64,000 bases of DNA, taken from positions 1 through 64,000 of the forward strand of contig NZ_JAMXAX010000002.1 in the NCBI RefSeq assembly GCF_023913775.1. Reading direction: 5' to 3'. The notes below the pieces were generated by a model that ran no database searches, was not told the origin of the DNA, and was given only the letters and a program-made list of their open reading frames with translations. The DNA is from Acidovorax facilis. GTDB taxonomy: Bacteria; Pseudomonadota; Gammaproteobacteria; Burkholderiales; Burkholderiaceae_C. Positions 53,256-62,659 of this stretch are shown here, in pieces. The stretch's first letter is position 1. Each line of letters begins with the position of its first letter. The position numbers and the translations under genes are program-made.

Positions 53256-53942
53256 ATGACCATGCCGCAGCCTTCTTCGCTCCAGCACCCGGCCCAGGGC
53301 CCGACCCCTGCGGCTGCGGCTGCCTCTCCAGGCCTGACGCCCCACGGCCTGCGGGTGGTGATCCCGCATGCCGGACGGGTGACCGGTCCCCTGCGCGAGG
53401 ACCTGCTGCAGCAGCGCCCCGTCACCCTCTGGCTCACCGGCCTGAGCGGTGCGGGCAAGTCCACCCTGGCCTATGCGCTGGAGGAAGAACTGCATGGGCT
53501 CGGGTTTGCGAGTTTTGTGCTGGACGGGGACAACCTGCGGCACCGGCTCAACCGCGACCTCGGTTTCAGCGCCGCCGAGCGCTCGGAAAACATTCGGCGC
53601 GTGGCCGAAGTCGCCGCCCTCATGAACGACGCCGGGCTGATGGTGTTCACCGCACTCATCTCCCCCCAGCGCAGCGACCGTGCCATGGCCCGTGCGCTCA
53701 TCGGAGAACACCGCTTTCTGGAGGTGCATGTGAGCACCCCGCTCAACGTGTGCGAGGGCCGCGATCCCAAGGGCCTGTACACCTTGGCGCGAGCGGGGCA
53801 CATCCCACAGTTCACAGGGGTTTCCGCCCCCTACGAGGCACCCGAATCGCCTGATTTCAGCATCGACACCGCCCACCTGAGCCTGCCCGATGCCTGCGCC
53901 CAGGTGCTCGCGCTCCTGCGCCAGCGCGGGTACATCCGCTAG
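53256..53942 (+). CDS. cysC: Adenylylsulfate kinase (APS kinase)
   Basis: A 228-residue APS kinase that phosphorylates APS to PAPS, the donor for sulfotransferases. The P-loop is GLSGAGKST (residues 62-70), followed by LDGDNLRHRLNRDLGFSAAE and the phosphoacceptor region ALISPQRSDR. An N-terminal extension of about 50 residues, Pro/Ala-rich, precedes the core. It starts 51 bases after luxI; an in-frame TTG at 53247 is possible but ATG is preferred. It stands apart from cysDN/cysH-type assimilation genes, and instead leads to the sulfotransferase gene, suggesting PAPS supply for sulfation. Confidence 0.92.
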   Translation: MTMPQPSSLQHPAQGPTPAAAAASPGLTPHGLRVVIPHAGRVTGPLREDLLQQRPVTLWLTGLSGAGKSTLAYALEEELHGLGFASFVLDGDNLRHRLNRDLGFSAAERSENIRRVAEVAALMNDAGLMVFTALISPQRSDRAMARALIGEHRFLEVHVSTPLNVCEGRDPKGLYTLARAGHIPQFTGVSAPYEAPESPDFSIDTAHLSLPDACAQVLALLRQRGYIR

Positions 53943-53970
53943 GGCTGTCTTTTTTTGCACGTTTCTTTCC

Positions 53971-54996
53971 ATGTCTACCGACCACGCCCCAGTCTCCGCC
54001 CCGGCGCCAGCCCCCACGGCCCATGGGGTGCACGCCTATGACCTCTTCAACGGTGATGCCGACGGGCTGTGTGCGCTGCACCAGCTGCGCCTGGTAGAGC
54101 CCCGCGACAGCTTTCTCATCAGCGGGGTGAAGCGGGACATTGCCCTGTTCGACCAGCTGCCCTCCGGGCGGCCACTGCAGGTGACGGCGCTCGACATCTC
54201 GTGGGACCGCAATGCGCAGGGCGTGTGCCGGGTGCTCAATGGCGGCGGCAACGTGACTTATTTCGACCACCACAGCGCAAAAACCCTTTTTCGCCACCCG
54301 CAGCTCACCGCCCACATTGACACCGGCCTGGACGTCTGCACCAGCATCCTGGTAGACCGCCACCTGGGCGGCGTTTTGCGCCAGTGGGCCATCGTGGCGG
54401 CCTACGGTGACAACCTGGACGCCGTGGCCGACCGCATGGCGCGCGAGCATGGCTGCACGGCGGCCACACGCGGTGCGCTGGCGCAGCTGGGCTACCTGCT
54501 CAATTACAACGCCTATGGCGAAAGCCGCGAAGACCTGCACTTTTGCCCCGTGCAGCTGTACCGGTCACTCCATCGCTTTGAAAGCCCGCTCGACTTCATG
54601 GCCAAGGCCTACGAATTCCGCCGCCTGCAAGAAGGCCATGCCAGCGACCAGCAGGCCGTGCAGGACCTGGCCCCCTACACCGCCAACGACCGGGCCACCG
54701 TGTACGTGCTGCCCGACCGCGCATGGGCCCGGCGTCTGTGCGGCACCCTGGCCAACCAGCTGGTGGCGCGCAACAACGGGCGCTCGGTCGCCGTGCTCAC
54801 GCCCCGTTCGGACGGCGACTTTCTGGTCAACCTGCGCATCGGCAGCGCCAGCGCCAGCCGTGCCGACATTTTCTGCAGCCGCTACCCGGCGGGTGGCGGT
54901 CGCCATGGCGCGGGCGGCATCGACCGGCTGCCCGACCAGGATATGGATCGCTTCATCAACGAGTTCTTCGCGCACCTGGAGTCAGACACACCATGA
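53971..54996 (+). CDS. DHH-family phosphoesterase, possible PAP phosphatase
   Basis: A 341-residue DHH/DHHA1 phosphoesterase. The metal-binding parts are FNGDADGLCAL (Asp29, Asp31) and YFDHHSAK (the DHH triad), and a DHHA1-like glycine motif GGGRHGAGGI lies near the end. Members such as NrnA dephosphorylate PAP to AMP or degrade nano-RNA. Between APS kinase and sulfotransferase, removal of PAP, the inhibitory by-product of sulfation, is the most economical role; this is inference. ATG at 53971; the stop overlaps the sulfotransferase start (ATGA). Residues 1-22 are a Pro/Ala-rich tail. Confidence 0.85.
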   Translation: MSTDHAPVSAPAPAPTAHGVHAYDLFNGDADGLCALHQLRLVEPRDSFLISGVKRDIALFDQLPSGRPLQVTALDISWDRNAQGVCRVLNGGGNVTYFDHHSAKTLFRHPQLTAHIDTGLDVCTSILVDRHLGGVLRQWAIVAAYGDNLDAVADRMAREHGCTAATRGALAQLGYLLNYNAYGESREDLHFCPVQLYRSLHRFESPLDFMAKAYEFRRLQEGHASDQQAVQDLAPYTANDRATVYVLPDRAWARRLCGTLANQLVARNNGRSVAVLTPRSDGDFLVNLRIGSASASRADIFCSRYPAGGGRHGAGGIDRLPDQDMDRFINEFFAHLESDTP

Positions 54997-56066
54997 ACCA
55001 GCCAACCCGCACTACACGCCCGCTTCCGCTGTTGATGATTCCGCTGCGGCGCTGCGGCAGCCATGCACTGCGCCTGCGCCTGAACGCCAGCCCACAGTTC
55101 CACTCCCCCTACCCCCTGCACATCGTGGACTTCATGCCCCTGGTGCCGCTGTATGGCGACCTGCGCGATGACAGCGCGTACCGGCAGATGGTCAAGGACG
55201 TGGTGGGACTGCAGCAATCCAGCATGGTGAAGTGGCCGGGGGTGCATTTCGACGCCGAGGAGATCTTCACCGCGCTGAAGAACGAACCCCGCAGCGTGCA
55301 CCGCATTGTGTGGGAGCTGCTGCTGCGCAGCGCGGAGCAGCACGGAGCCAGCGTGGCCATGGACAAGTCGCTCGACAGCGTCCACTACGCGCACGACCTG
55401 ATGGCCCTGTTTCCGGAAATGCGTTTTCTGAACGTGGTCCGCGACCCCCGGGCGCAGGTGGCTTCGATGAACCGGGCGATCATTCACGACTTCGACACCA
55501 CACTCAACGCCCTGGCCTGGGTCAAGGCCCACGCCACAGGCCGCGCACTGGCATTGCGCTACCCGGACCGCGTGCTCACCATCCGCTACGAAGACTTCCT
55601 GGGCGACCAGGAACACACGCTGCGGCGCATCTGCCAGTTCATCGGCATCGAGTTCCTGCCGCAGATGCTGGACATCGCAGCATCGCAAGAGGCGCAAGAC
55701 CTGTCCCGCATGTCCGCCCTGTGGGAGTCCAACTGCTTTGCCCCACTGCCAGCCAACAAGGACAAGTTCAAGACCCAGCTACAGCCCCATGAGATCGAGA
55801 CCATCGAAAGCCTGGCGTGGGAAACCATGCACTACTACGGCTACGAATGCATGACCGAGGCCCAGGCCCTGCCCCCCACGCCCGTGGTGCTGGCGCAGTG
55901 CCACCAGCAGTCAGAAAAACGGCGCGTCGAGGCCTGGGAGCAGTTGCTGCGCAGTGCGCCGCGCGACTATGCGGCCCGCCGCGTGCGGGCCGACTACCTG
56001 GAGCGCGTGCGCCAGCGCCTGCAAAGCACCAGCTCCCTGGAAACCGGGGCAGCGGCCTTGTCCTGA
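54993..56066 (+). CDS. PAPS-dependent sulfotransferase
   Basis: A 357-residue sulfotransferase. The 5'-phosphosulfate-binding region is [14 protein letters not shown] (residues 17-30, a variant with RCGSH in place of the common KxGT). The 3'-phosphate-binding motif [15 protein letters not shown] lies near residues 146-160, followed by [19 protein letters not shown]. The ATG overlaps the DHH gene stop (ATGA), showing tight coupling. The C-terminal 50 residues are helical and charged. Its acceptor, whether polysaccharide, lipid or small metabolite, cannot be told. It is the last gene of the proposed quorum-controlled sulfation operon. Confidence 0.88.
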   Translation: MNQPTRTTRPLPLLMIPLRRCGSHALRLRLNASPQFHSPYPLHIVDFMPLVPLYGDLRDDSAYRQMVKDVVGLQQSSMVKWPGVHFDAEEIFTALKNEPRSVHRIVWELLLRSAEQHGASVAMDKSLDSVHYAHDLMALFPEMRFLNVVRDPRAQVASMNRAIIHDFDTTLNALAWVKAHATGRALALRYPDRVLTIRYEDFLGDQEHTLRRICQFIGIEFLPQMLDIAASQEAQDLSRMSALWESNCFAPLPANKDKFKTQLQPHEIETIESLAWETMHYYGYECMTEAQALPPTPVVLAQCHQQSEKRRVEAWEQLLRSAPRDYAARRVRADYLERVRQRLQSTSSLETGAAALS

Positions 56067-56152
56067 CCAGCGCGGCAAACCAACCTGGTCCACAGGCACC
56101 CGACCCCAGCCCCCTTCACACACCATCGCCACTGCACCCTCAAGGAACCGCC

Positions 56153-57814
56153 ATGCGCATCAAAGACCTGAAACTGGGCATTCGACTTGGAGTGGCATTC
56201 GGGCTGCTGCTACTGATCACCATGGTCATCGCTGTACTCGGCGTCATGAGCGTGACCGCCCTGCAGCACAGCAACGAGCACATTGCCACCTCGGAACTCA
56301 AGCGCCAGGGCATCGTGCACCAGTGGCAGACCGACATCCAGATGAACTGGTTGCGCACCGAGGCCTTCCTCAAAGCCAACGACGCCCAGTACGCCGGCAA
56401 GCTCAAGAAAGACATGTCTGCCGTGGTCGAGGTGCAAAGCAAGCGCATGCAGGAGGTGCACAGCTACCTGTTGCCCGGCAAGGAAATGCAGCTTTACGAC
56501 CAGGCTATTGCCGCGCGCGATGCCTACCGCGTCAAGCGCACCGAACTCGTCAAAGCCAAGGAGGCGGGACAGGACGTGGCCGCGCAGGCCGATACCGTGC
56601 TGGCGCCCGTCTTTCAGAGCTACGCGGCCGTGCTGCAAGAGCTGACCCACACGCTGGACGAAGGCGTGGCCAGCACCCTGAAGGACACCACGCGCAAGGC
56701 CGAGGCCAGCACCGCCTGGGTGAGCGGCAGCACCGTGCTGGCCATCCTGGTGGGGTTGTTCCTGGCGTGGTGGACCACCCGCTCCATCACCGCCCCCGTG
56801 CGGCAGGCCGTCCAGGCCACCACGGCCATCGCGGCGGGTGACCTGGCCACTCCCATCCCCCTGGGGGCCAAGGACGAGCCGGGCCAGTTGCTCACCGAGC
56901 TGGCACACATGCGTGCCAAGCTGGCCGACATCGTGGCCAACGTGCGGCAAAGCGCCGAAAGCGTCTCCACCGCCAGTGCAGAAATCTCGCAGGGCAACCA
57001 CGACCTCTCGGCCCGCACCGAACGCCAGGCCAGCGCGCTGCAGCAAACCGCTGCTTCCATGGAGGAGCTGGGCTCGACCGTGAAGCAGAACTCCGACAGC
57101 GCCCAGCAAGCCAACAAGCTCGCCCGCAATGCCAACGACGTGGCCGTGCAGGGTGGCGAAGTGGTGGCCCAGGTGGTGGAGACCATGAAGGGCATCAACG
57201 ACAGCTCCAAGAAAATTGCCGACATCATCAGCGTGATCGACGGCATCGCCTTTCAGACCAACATCCTGGCACTGAACGCCGCCGTGGAAGCCGCGCGTGC
57301 GGGCGAGCAGGGCCGGGGCTTTGCCGTGGTGGCCACCGAAGTGCGGGGGCTGGCGGGCCGGTCGGCCGAAGCTGCCAAGGAGATCAAGGAACTCATCTCG
57401 GCCAGCGTCAGCCGCGTGGACCAGGGCACGGCCCTGGTCGACAAGGCCGGGCAGACGATGACGGATGTCGTCCAGTCGATCCGGCGTGTGACGGACATCA
57501 TGAGCGAGATCAGTGCCGCCAGCGCCGAGCAGAGCGACGGCGTGGGCCAGGTGGGTGAAGCCGTGATGCAGATGGACCAGGCCACACAACAGAACGCAGC
57601 CCTGGTCGAAGAAATGGCCGCCGCCGCCAGCAGCATGAAGAGCCAGGCCCTGGATCTCGTCCAGCTGGTCTCGGTGTTCCAGTTGGATGCAGCAGGCAGC
57701 AGCCCCCCGCTGCCTGCTGCCAGCCGGGCGCCCACACCATCGGCCCACACGGCCCACCCAGCCCTGGCACCGGTTGCGCGTGTCGGCGCGCCCCGCGCCA
57801 TCGCTGCAGCCTGA
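56153..57814 (+). CDS. Methyl-accepting chemotaxis protein (second)
   Basis: A 553-residue chemoreceptor with TM1 at residues about 12-33 ([20 protein letters not shown]), a four-helix-bundle periplasmic domain to about residue 185, TM2 near 190-210, HAMP, and the signalling hairpin ([20 protein letters not shown] near residue 365). A Pro/Ala-rich C-terminal tail of 45 residues replaces a CheR pentapeptide. AAGGA precedes the ATG at 56153. It lies 86 bases after the sulfotransferase gene; co-transcription is possible but not required. Confidence 0.95.
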   Translation: MRIKDLKLGIRLGVAFGLLLLITMVIAVLGVMSVTALQHSNEHIATSELKRQGIVHQWQTDIQMNWLRTEAFLKANDAQYAGKLKKDMSAVVEVQSKRMQEVHSYLLPGKEMQLYDQAIAARDAYRVKRTELVKAKEAGQDVAAQADTVLAPVFQSYAAVLQELTHTLDEGVASTLKDTTRKAEASTAWVSGSTVLAILVGLFLAWWTTRSITAPVRQAVQATTAIAAGDLATPIPLGAKDEPGQLLTELAHMRAKLADIVANVRQSAESVSTASAEISQGNHDLSARTERQASALQQTAASMEELGSTVKQNSDSAQQANKLARNANDVAVQGGEVVAQVVETMKGINDSSKKIADIISVIDGIAFQTNILALNAAVEAARAGEQGRGFAVVATEVRGLAGRSAEAAKEIKELISASVSRVDQGTALVDKAGQTMTDVVQSIRRVTDIMSEISAASAEQSDGVGQVGEAVMQMDQATQQNAALVEEMAAAASSMKSQALDLVQLVSVFQLDAAGSSPPLPAASRAPTPSAHTAHPALAPVARVGAPRAIAAA

Positions 57815-57855
57815 GGCGCCGCAAGGCAAGGCGATGGTTTAGGGCCTTTTGAGGC

Positions 57856-57907
57856 CCTGGCGCTTGATGGTTCTCATTGTTAGCTATAACTAATATAGCA
57901 AACAAGA
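57856..57907. repeat. Degenerate repeat family 1 copy after the second chemoreceptor gene
   Basis: GGCGCTTGATGG, then TAGCTATAACTAATATAGCA and AACAAG. It parallels the copy at 51143-51210 and fills the gap to the convergent EamA gene. The hairpin AGGGCC-TTTTG-AGGCCCT just before it (57841-57858) may help end transcription. Confidence 0.5.
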
Positions 57908-57932
57908 CCGCATCCAGGCGCGACCAACGAAC

Positions 57933-58817
57933 CTACCCTTGCACCGGCCTCGACATCGCCCACTGCACCGCCAAAATGCTGGCCAGCACCACCAGCATGC
58001 CCCCCAGCGCCACCCCTGTCATGGCCTGCCCCAGCAACACCCAGCCCAGCAGCACGGCCGTGACCGGGCTCAGCAGCCCTAGCGACGACACCGCCACCGA
58101 CGGCAACCGCGCAATACCACGAAACCACAGCGCGTAGGCCAACAGGGCACCCGCCAGACTCAGATAGACATAGCCGCCTACCTGCGTGGCCGAGAGCGCG
58201 GGCAGCGGCGGGTCTACCACCCAGGCCACGGGCGCCAGCATGATGCCGCCCGCCAGCAGCTGCCAGCCCGTGAATGCCAGCACCGGCAGGTCCGACCGCC
58301 AGCGCCGCGACCAGAACGTGCCCGCTGCCATGCACACCGTGCCCACCAGCGCCGCAGCCACACCCACCATGTCCCACCGTGCCCCGGGCGTCAGCAGCAG
58401 CGCCGCCATGCCCAGCACGCCCAAGGCACCCGCTGCCAACGCCAGACCTGGCGGGCGCCGATGGTCCAGCGCCCAGACCAGCCCCATCACCACCAGCGGA
58501 CCTATGGCGCCCACCACAGCCGCCACGCCCCCCGGCAGCCGATAGGCCGCCACAAACAGCAGCGCCTGGAAAACGCCAATGTTGAGCGCCGACAGCACCA
58601 GCAAGCGCCACCAGCCCACCCAATCGCCCCACGCCGGACTGCGGCGGCACCACAGCACCAGCAGCAGCCCCGCGGGCAGGGTACGCAGCAGCGCTGCAGT
58701 GAAAGGCCGGTCAGGTGGCAACAGCTCGGTGGTGACGATGTAGGTGGAGCCCCAAATGACCGGGCCCACGGCCGTGGTGAGCGCATCCAGCCAGGGAGAG
58801 GTGCGATGGTTTTGCAT
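57933..58817 (-). CDS. EamA/DMT-family exporter
   Basis: A 294-residue drug/metabolite transporter with ten predicted transmembrane segments in two EamA repeats. It begins ALTTAVGPVIWGSTYIVTTE and has the conserved PxxxxxLR block PFTAALLRTLPAGLLLVLW; the second repeat ends with PVTAVLLGWVLLGQAMTG. It is divergent from the marR gene, and two palindromic operators lie in the 87-base gap, so the MarR protein probably represses it. Substrate unknown; amino acids or metabolites are common for this family. Confidence 0.92.
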   Translation of the reverse strand: MQNHRTSPWLDALTTAVGPVIWGSTYIVTTELLPPDRPFTAALLRTLPAGLLLVLWCRRSPAWGDWVGWWRLLVLSALNIGVFQALLFVAAYRLPGGVAAVVGAIGPLVVMGLVWALDHRRPPGLALAAGALGVLGMAALLLTPGARWDMVGVAAALVGTVCMAAGTFWSRRWRSDLPVLAFTGWQLLAGGIMLAPVAWVVDPPLPALSATQVGGYVYLSLAGALLAYALWFRGIARLPSVAVSSLGLLSPVTAVLLGWVLLGQAMTGVALGGMLVVLASILAVQWAMSRPVQG

Positions 58818-58823
58818 GGCAAT

Positions 58824-58886
58824 TTATCTTCAATTCAAGATAAATAATCCTACCACGCCCGTACCCTACAATCTTGAATTCAAGAT
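58824..58886. promoter_or_regulatory. Twin MarR-type palindromic operators
   Basis: Two related dyads lie in the marR-eamA gap. ATCTT-CAATTC-AAGAT at 58826-58841 (extended to TTATCTT and AAGATAA) and the perfect 16-base palindrome ATCTTGAATTCAAGAT at 58871-58886. Their centres are 45 bases apart. They cover the promoters of both genes, consistent with MarR repression and autoregulation. Confidence 0.75.
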
Positions 58887-58904
58887 AATTTCATCACCAA
58901 CACC

Positions 58905-59420
58905 ATGGCCACTCAACGCCAACCCGACGCCGTGGACGCCATCCTGGCCCAGTGGCACCGGGAGCGCCCCGACCTGGACGTGAGCCCCATGGGCCCCATC
59001 GGCCGCATCAAACGCTGCGCCGCGCTGTTGCAGCGCAGGCTCGACGAGACCTTTGCCGAATTCGGCCTGAGCTATTGGGAGTTCGATGTGCTGGCCACGC
59101 TGCGCCGCAGCGGCGCTCCACACTGCCTAGCACCGACCACGCTGTTTTCCACGCTCATGGTCACCTCGGGCACCATGACGCACCGCATGGGCAAGCTCGA
59201 AGCCCAGGGCTGGATCACCCGCCGGCCGAACCCCGACGACGCGCGCAGCTCGCTGGTGCAGCTCACGCCCGAGGGGTTGGCACTGATCGACCGCGCCGTG
59301 GAAGCCCATGTGGCCAACGAGCACCGCATCCTGGCGCCACTGAAGGCCGCCGACCTCGCGGCACTTGACGCCCGGCTGGCACTGCTGCTGACGGCGCTGG
59401 AGTCGCCCACAGGGCAGTAA
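58905..59420 (+). CDS. MarR-family transcriptional regulator
   Basis: A 171-residue winged-helix regulator. The DNA-binding part is SYWEFDVLATLRRSGAPHCL, then FSTLMVTSGTMTHRMGKLEA and the wing WITRRPNPDDARSSLVQLTPEG. Two palindromic operators lie just upstream. It is divergent from the EamA exporter and 39 bases before an SDR gene on its own strand. It likely represses itself and the exporter until an unknown ligand binds. Confidence 0.93.
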   Translation: MATQRQPDAVDAILAQWHRERPDLDVSPMGPIGRIKRCAALLQRRLDETFAEFGLSYWEFDVLATLRRSGAPHCLAPTTLFSTLMVTSGTMTHRMGKLEAQGWITRRPNPDDARSSLVQLTPEGLALIDRAVEAHVANEHRILAPLKAADLAALDARLALLLTALESPTGQ

Positions 59421-59459
59421 TTACCCCCGGCCATGGGTACTGCGCAGTAACATGGCGGG

Positions 59460-60221
59460 ATGCCCCAAAACCACCTCACCATCCTCACCGGCGCATCGCG
59501 CGGCATGGGCCTGGCCATGGCCCAGCAGCTTTTGAAAAGCGGCAACACCCTGGTCTGCATCGCGCGCAGCACCAACGCCGACCTGGCCATCGAAGCGAAA
59601 GCGGCAGGCGTCACCATCGAACAGTGGCAGCAAGACCTGTCGCAGGGCGAACAGGCCGCCCACAAGCTGCAGGCTTGGCTGCAGGCGCAAGGCCCGCAGG
59701 CATTTGCCAGCGCCACGCTGATCAACAACGCGGGCATGATTCCGCAGATTGCACCGCTGTCACACAGCAATGTGGACGACCTGGCCACCGCCCTGCGTGT
59801 GGGGCTGGAGGCGCCCATGCAACTGACCGCCGCCTTCCTGGGTGCAACGGACAGCTGGACGGTGCCCCGCAAGGTGCTCAACATCTCCTCGGGCCTGGGC
59901 CGCCGGGCCATGGCCTCGCAGGCCGCCTACTGCGCGGCCAAGGCCGGCATGGACCACTTCACGCGCTGCGTGGCGCTGGACGAGGCCCTCAAGCCCCACG
60001 GTGCCAAGGTATGCTCGCTGGCGCCTGGTGTGATCGACACCGACATGCAGGTCCAGCTGCGCGGCGCCGACCCGGCCGCATTCCCGGACCGCCAGAATTT
60101 CGCCAACCTCAAGACGGGTGGCCAACTCACATCGCCCACCGACGCCGCTATCCGCGTGCTCGCCTGGCTGGAACGCGCAGACTTTGGCACCAACCCGGTG
60201 GCCGATGTCAGAGATGCCTAA
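59460..60221 (+). CDS. Short-chain dehydrogenase/reductase (sepiapterin reductase-like)
   Basis: A 253-residue classical SDR. The cofactor motif is TGASRGMG at residues about 10-17, NNAG near 90, catalytic Ser in LNISSGLGR and YCAAK (Tyr-x-x-x-Lys). The pattern of a benzil/sepiapterin reductase-type YueD-like subgroup is suggested by LEAPMQLTAAFLG. It may be co-transcribed with marR. Substrate unknown. Repeat family 1 lies between it and bktB. Confidence 0.88.
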   Translation: MPQNHLTILTGASRGMGLAMAQQLLKSGNTLVCIARSTNADLAIEAKAAGVTIEQWQQDLSQGEQAAHKLQAWLQAQGPQAFASATLINNAGMIPQIAPLSHSNVDDLATALRVGLEAPMQLTAAFLGATDSWTVPRKVLNISSGLGRRAMASQAAYCAAKAGMDHFTRCVALDEALKPHGAKVCSLAPGVIDTDMQVQLRGADPAAFPDRQNFANLKTGGQLTSPTDAAIRVLAWLERADFGTNPVADVRDA

Positions 60222-60235
60222 AGCCCCGAAACTCC

Positions 60236-60298
60236 TGTTTTTATAGCTGCTCGCGCTTTCTGGATAAGCGCTAGCGGCCAATTTAGCCTCAAATTCAT
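60236..60298 (+). repeat. Dispersed repeat family 1, copy upstream of bktB
   Basis: ATAGCTGCTCGCGC, then CTGGATAAGCGCTAG, CGGCCAATTTAGCC and TCAAATTCATCTGAAAGG. It ends at the ribosome site (GAAAGGA at 60301-60307) of bktB. The word ATAGCTGCTCGCGC recurs within gcvP at 38615. Confidence 0.72.
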
Positions 60299-60314
60299 CT
60301 GAAAGGACCTCCCC

Positions 60315-61499
60315 ATGACCCGTGAAGTCGTCGTCGTCAGCGCAGTGCGCACCGCCATTGGCACCTTTGGTGGCAGCCTCAAGGACGTGCCTCCTACCGA
60401 ACTGGGCGCACTCGTGGTGCGCGAATCGCTTGCACGTGCCAACGTGGAAGGCAAGGACGTGGGCCACGTGGTGTTTGGCCATGTGGTCAACACCGAGCCC
60501 AAGGACATGTACCTCTCGCGCGTGGCCGCCATCAACGGTGGCTGCGGCGAAGGCACGCCTGCTTTCAACGTCAACCGCCTGTGCGGCTCAGGCCTGCAGG
60601 CCATCGTCAACGCCAGCCAGTCCATCCTGCTGGGCGACACCGACGTGGCGATTGGCGCCGGAGCTGAAAACATGAGCCGCGTGCCCTTTGCCAGCCTGAA
60701 CATGCGCTGGGGCGCCCGCATGGGCGACACCAAGATGGTGGACATGATGATCGGCGCTCTGCACGACCCCTTCCACAACATCCACATGGGTGTGACGGCC
60801 GAGAACATTGCCGCCAAATGGGGCATCACGCGTGAAGACCAGGACAAGCTGGCGGTGGAAAGCCACAACCGCGCCGAACGCGCCACGCAAAACGGCGTGT
60901 TCAAAGACCAGATCGTCCCCGTCACGCTCAAGAGCAAGAAGGGCGACGTGTTGTACGCCACCGACGAGCACTTCCGCCCCGGCGCCACGATGGACGACCT
61001 GGCCAAGCTCAAGCCCGTGTTCATCAAGGAAAACGGCACGGTGACGGCCGGCAACGCCTCGGGCATCAACGACGCTGCCGCCGCCGTGGTGCTGATGGAA
61101 GCCGGTGCCGCCAAGGCCCGTGGCGCCAAGCCCCTGGCACGCCTGGTGGCCTACGCCCACGCAGGTGTAGACCCCAAGTACATGGGCATCGGCCCCGTGC
61201 CAGCCACGCAGCTGGCACTGAAAAAGGCGGGCCTCACCGTCAACGACCTGGACGTGATCGAAGCCAACGAAGCCTTTGCCGCCCAGGCCTGCGCCGTGAC
61301 CAAGGACCTGGGCCTGGACCCTGCCAAGGTCAACCCCAATGGCTCGGGTATTTCGCTGGGCCACCCCATTGGCGCGACCGGCGCACTCATCACCGTGAAG
61401 GCCATCCACGAGCTGCAACGCATCCAGGGCCGCTATGCGCTGGTGACGATGTGCATTGGCGGCGGCCAGGGCATTGCAGCGATTTTTGAACGCATCTGA
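60315..61499 (+). CDS. bktB: Beta-ketothiolase / acetyl-CoA acetyltransferase (BktB-like)
   Basis: A 394-residue thiolase condensing or cleaving acetyl-CoA with acyl-CoA. The nucleophilic Cys lies in NRLCGSGLQAIV near residue 90, the second active-site motif is NPNGSGISLGHPIGATGA, and the C-terminal Cys is in MCIGGGQG. The N-terminal half and overall sequence strongly resemble BktB of Cupriavidus, which has broad chain-length use in polyhydroxyalkanoate supply. It follows a repeat family 1 copy and precedes a Bug receptor gene. Confidence 0.94.
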   Translation: MTREVVVVSAVRTAIGTFGGSLKDVPPTELGALVVRESLARANVEGKDVGHVVFGHVVNTEPKDMYLSRVAAINGGCGEGTPAFNVNRLCGSGLQAIVNASQSILLGDTDVAIGAGAENMSRVPFASLNMRWGARMGDTKMVDMMIGALHDPFHNIHMGVTAENIAAKWGITREDQDKLAVESHNRAERATQNGVFKDQIVPVTLKSKKGDVLYATDEHFRPGATMDDLAKLKPVFIKENGTVTAGNASGINDAAAAVVLMEAGAAKARGAKPLARLVAYAHAGVDPKYMGIGPVPATQLALKKAGLTVNDLDVIEANEAFAAQACAVTKDLGLDPAKVNPNGSGISLGHPIGATGALITVKAIHELQRIQGRYALVTMCIGGGQGIAAIFERI

Positions 61500-61675
61500 C
61501 CTCCCTGCGGGTGGGAACACTGCCATCGCCACCCGCGATGCTGCCACCCGCCATTGGCAAGGCGGGCGCCTCCGGTCATCAGCGATCATTGGCGCCCGCT
61601 GACCCAGATCAGCCAGGTGGCGTGTGCCCAGCCACCGCCTGCACATTCCATGAACCGACGGAGACAAACCACACC

Positions 61676-62659
61676 ATGATTCGCACCCTGCTTTCCTTCA
61701 CCGCGATCGCTTTTGCCGTGGGCACCACCGCGCACGCCCAGGCACCCGCACCGGCTGCGGCCTACCCCACCAAGCCCATCCGCCTGATCGTGCCCTTCCC
61801 GCCCGGCGGCGGCACCGACATCCTCTCGCGCCTGGTGGCCACCAAGCTCACCGAAAGCGCCAAGTGGACGGTGGTGGCCGACAACAAGGCCGGCGCGGGC
61901 GGCACCATCGGCATTGGCGAAGCTGTCAAGGCCGCGCCCACGGGCTATGACCTGGTGATGGGCCAAAAGGACAACCTCGTGATCGGCCCCTGGCTGTACA
62001 AAAACCTGCCCTGGGACCCCACCAAGGACCTGACCGCCATCGCCCACGTGGCCTACACGCCCGTGGTCATCGCCACCAGCGTCAACTCCAAGTACAAAAC
62101 CCTGGCCGACGTGGTGGCCGCCGCCAAGGCCTCGCCCGGCACCATCACCTATGGCTCGCCCGGCAACGGCACGTCCATCCACCTGGCGGGTGACCTGTTC
62201 GAGAAGGCCGCAGGCGTCAAGCTGAGCCACATCCCGTACAAAGGATCGAACCCCGCGTTGATGGATGCGCTGGCGGGCAACGTGGACCTGCTGGTCTCGT
62301 CCCTGCCCTCGGCCATGGGCCAGATCAAGGCAGGCAAGCTGCGTCCGCTGGCCGTCACGTCGGCCAAGCGCAGCTCGTCGCTGCCCGAAGTGCCCACCGT
62401 GGCCGAGTCGGGCTTCAAGGACTTTGATGTGAGCACCTGGTACGGCGTGTTTGCCCCAGCCGGTACACCCGCCGCCGTGGTGACCACCGTGAACGCTGAA
62501 ATCAACAAGCTGCTGGCCACGCCCGACATGAAGGCCGCCATCCAGGCCCAGGGCGCCGAGCCCGAAGCCATGTCGCCCGCACAGTTTGGCACCCTGCTCA
62601 AGACCGACTACGCCAAGTGGAAGGGCATCGTGGAAGCCTCCGGCGCAAAGATTGAGTGA
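61676..62659 (+). CDS. Bug/TctC-family periplasmic receptor (fourth)
   Basis: A 327-residue Bug receptor with signal peptide residues 1-21 (ends AHA-Q). Family blocks are IRLIVPFPPGGGTDILSR, ADNKAGAGGTIGIGEAVK, LSHIPYKGSNPALMDALAGN and LPEVPTVAESGFKDF. ATG 61676 is preferred; the frame runs back to 61511 through the thiolase-distal gap. It is a separate unit 176 bases after bktB. The family 2 repeat starts at its stop codon. Ligand unknown. Confidence 0.93.
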   Translation: MIRTLLSFTAIAFAVGTTAHAQAPAPAAAYPTKPIRLIVPFPPGGGTDILSRLVATKLTESAKWTVVADNKAGAGGTIGIGEAVKAAPTGYDLVMGQKDNLVIGPWLYKNLPWDPTKDLTAIAHVAYTPVVIATSVNSKYKTLADVVAAAKASPGTITYGSPGNGTSIHLAGDLFEKAAGVKLSHIPYKGSNPALMDALAGNVDLLVSSLPSAMGQIKAGKLRPLAVTSAKRSSSLPEVPTVAESGFKDFDVSTWYGVFAPAGTPAAVVTTVNAEINKLLATPDMKAAIQAQGAEPEAMSPAQFGTLLKTDYAKWKGIVEASGAKIE

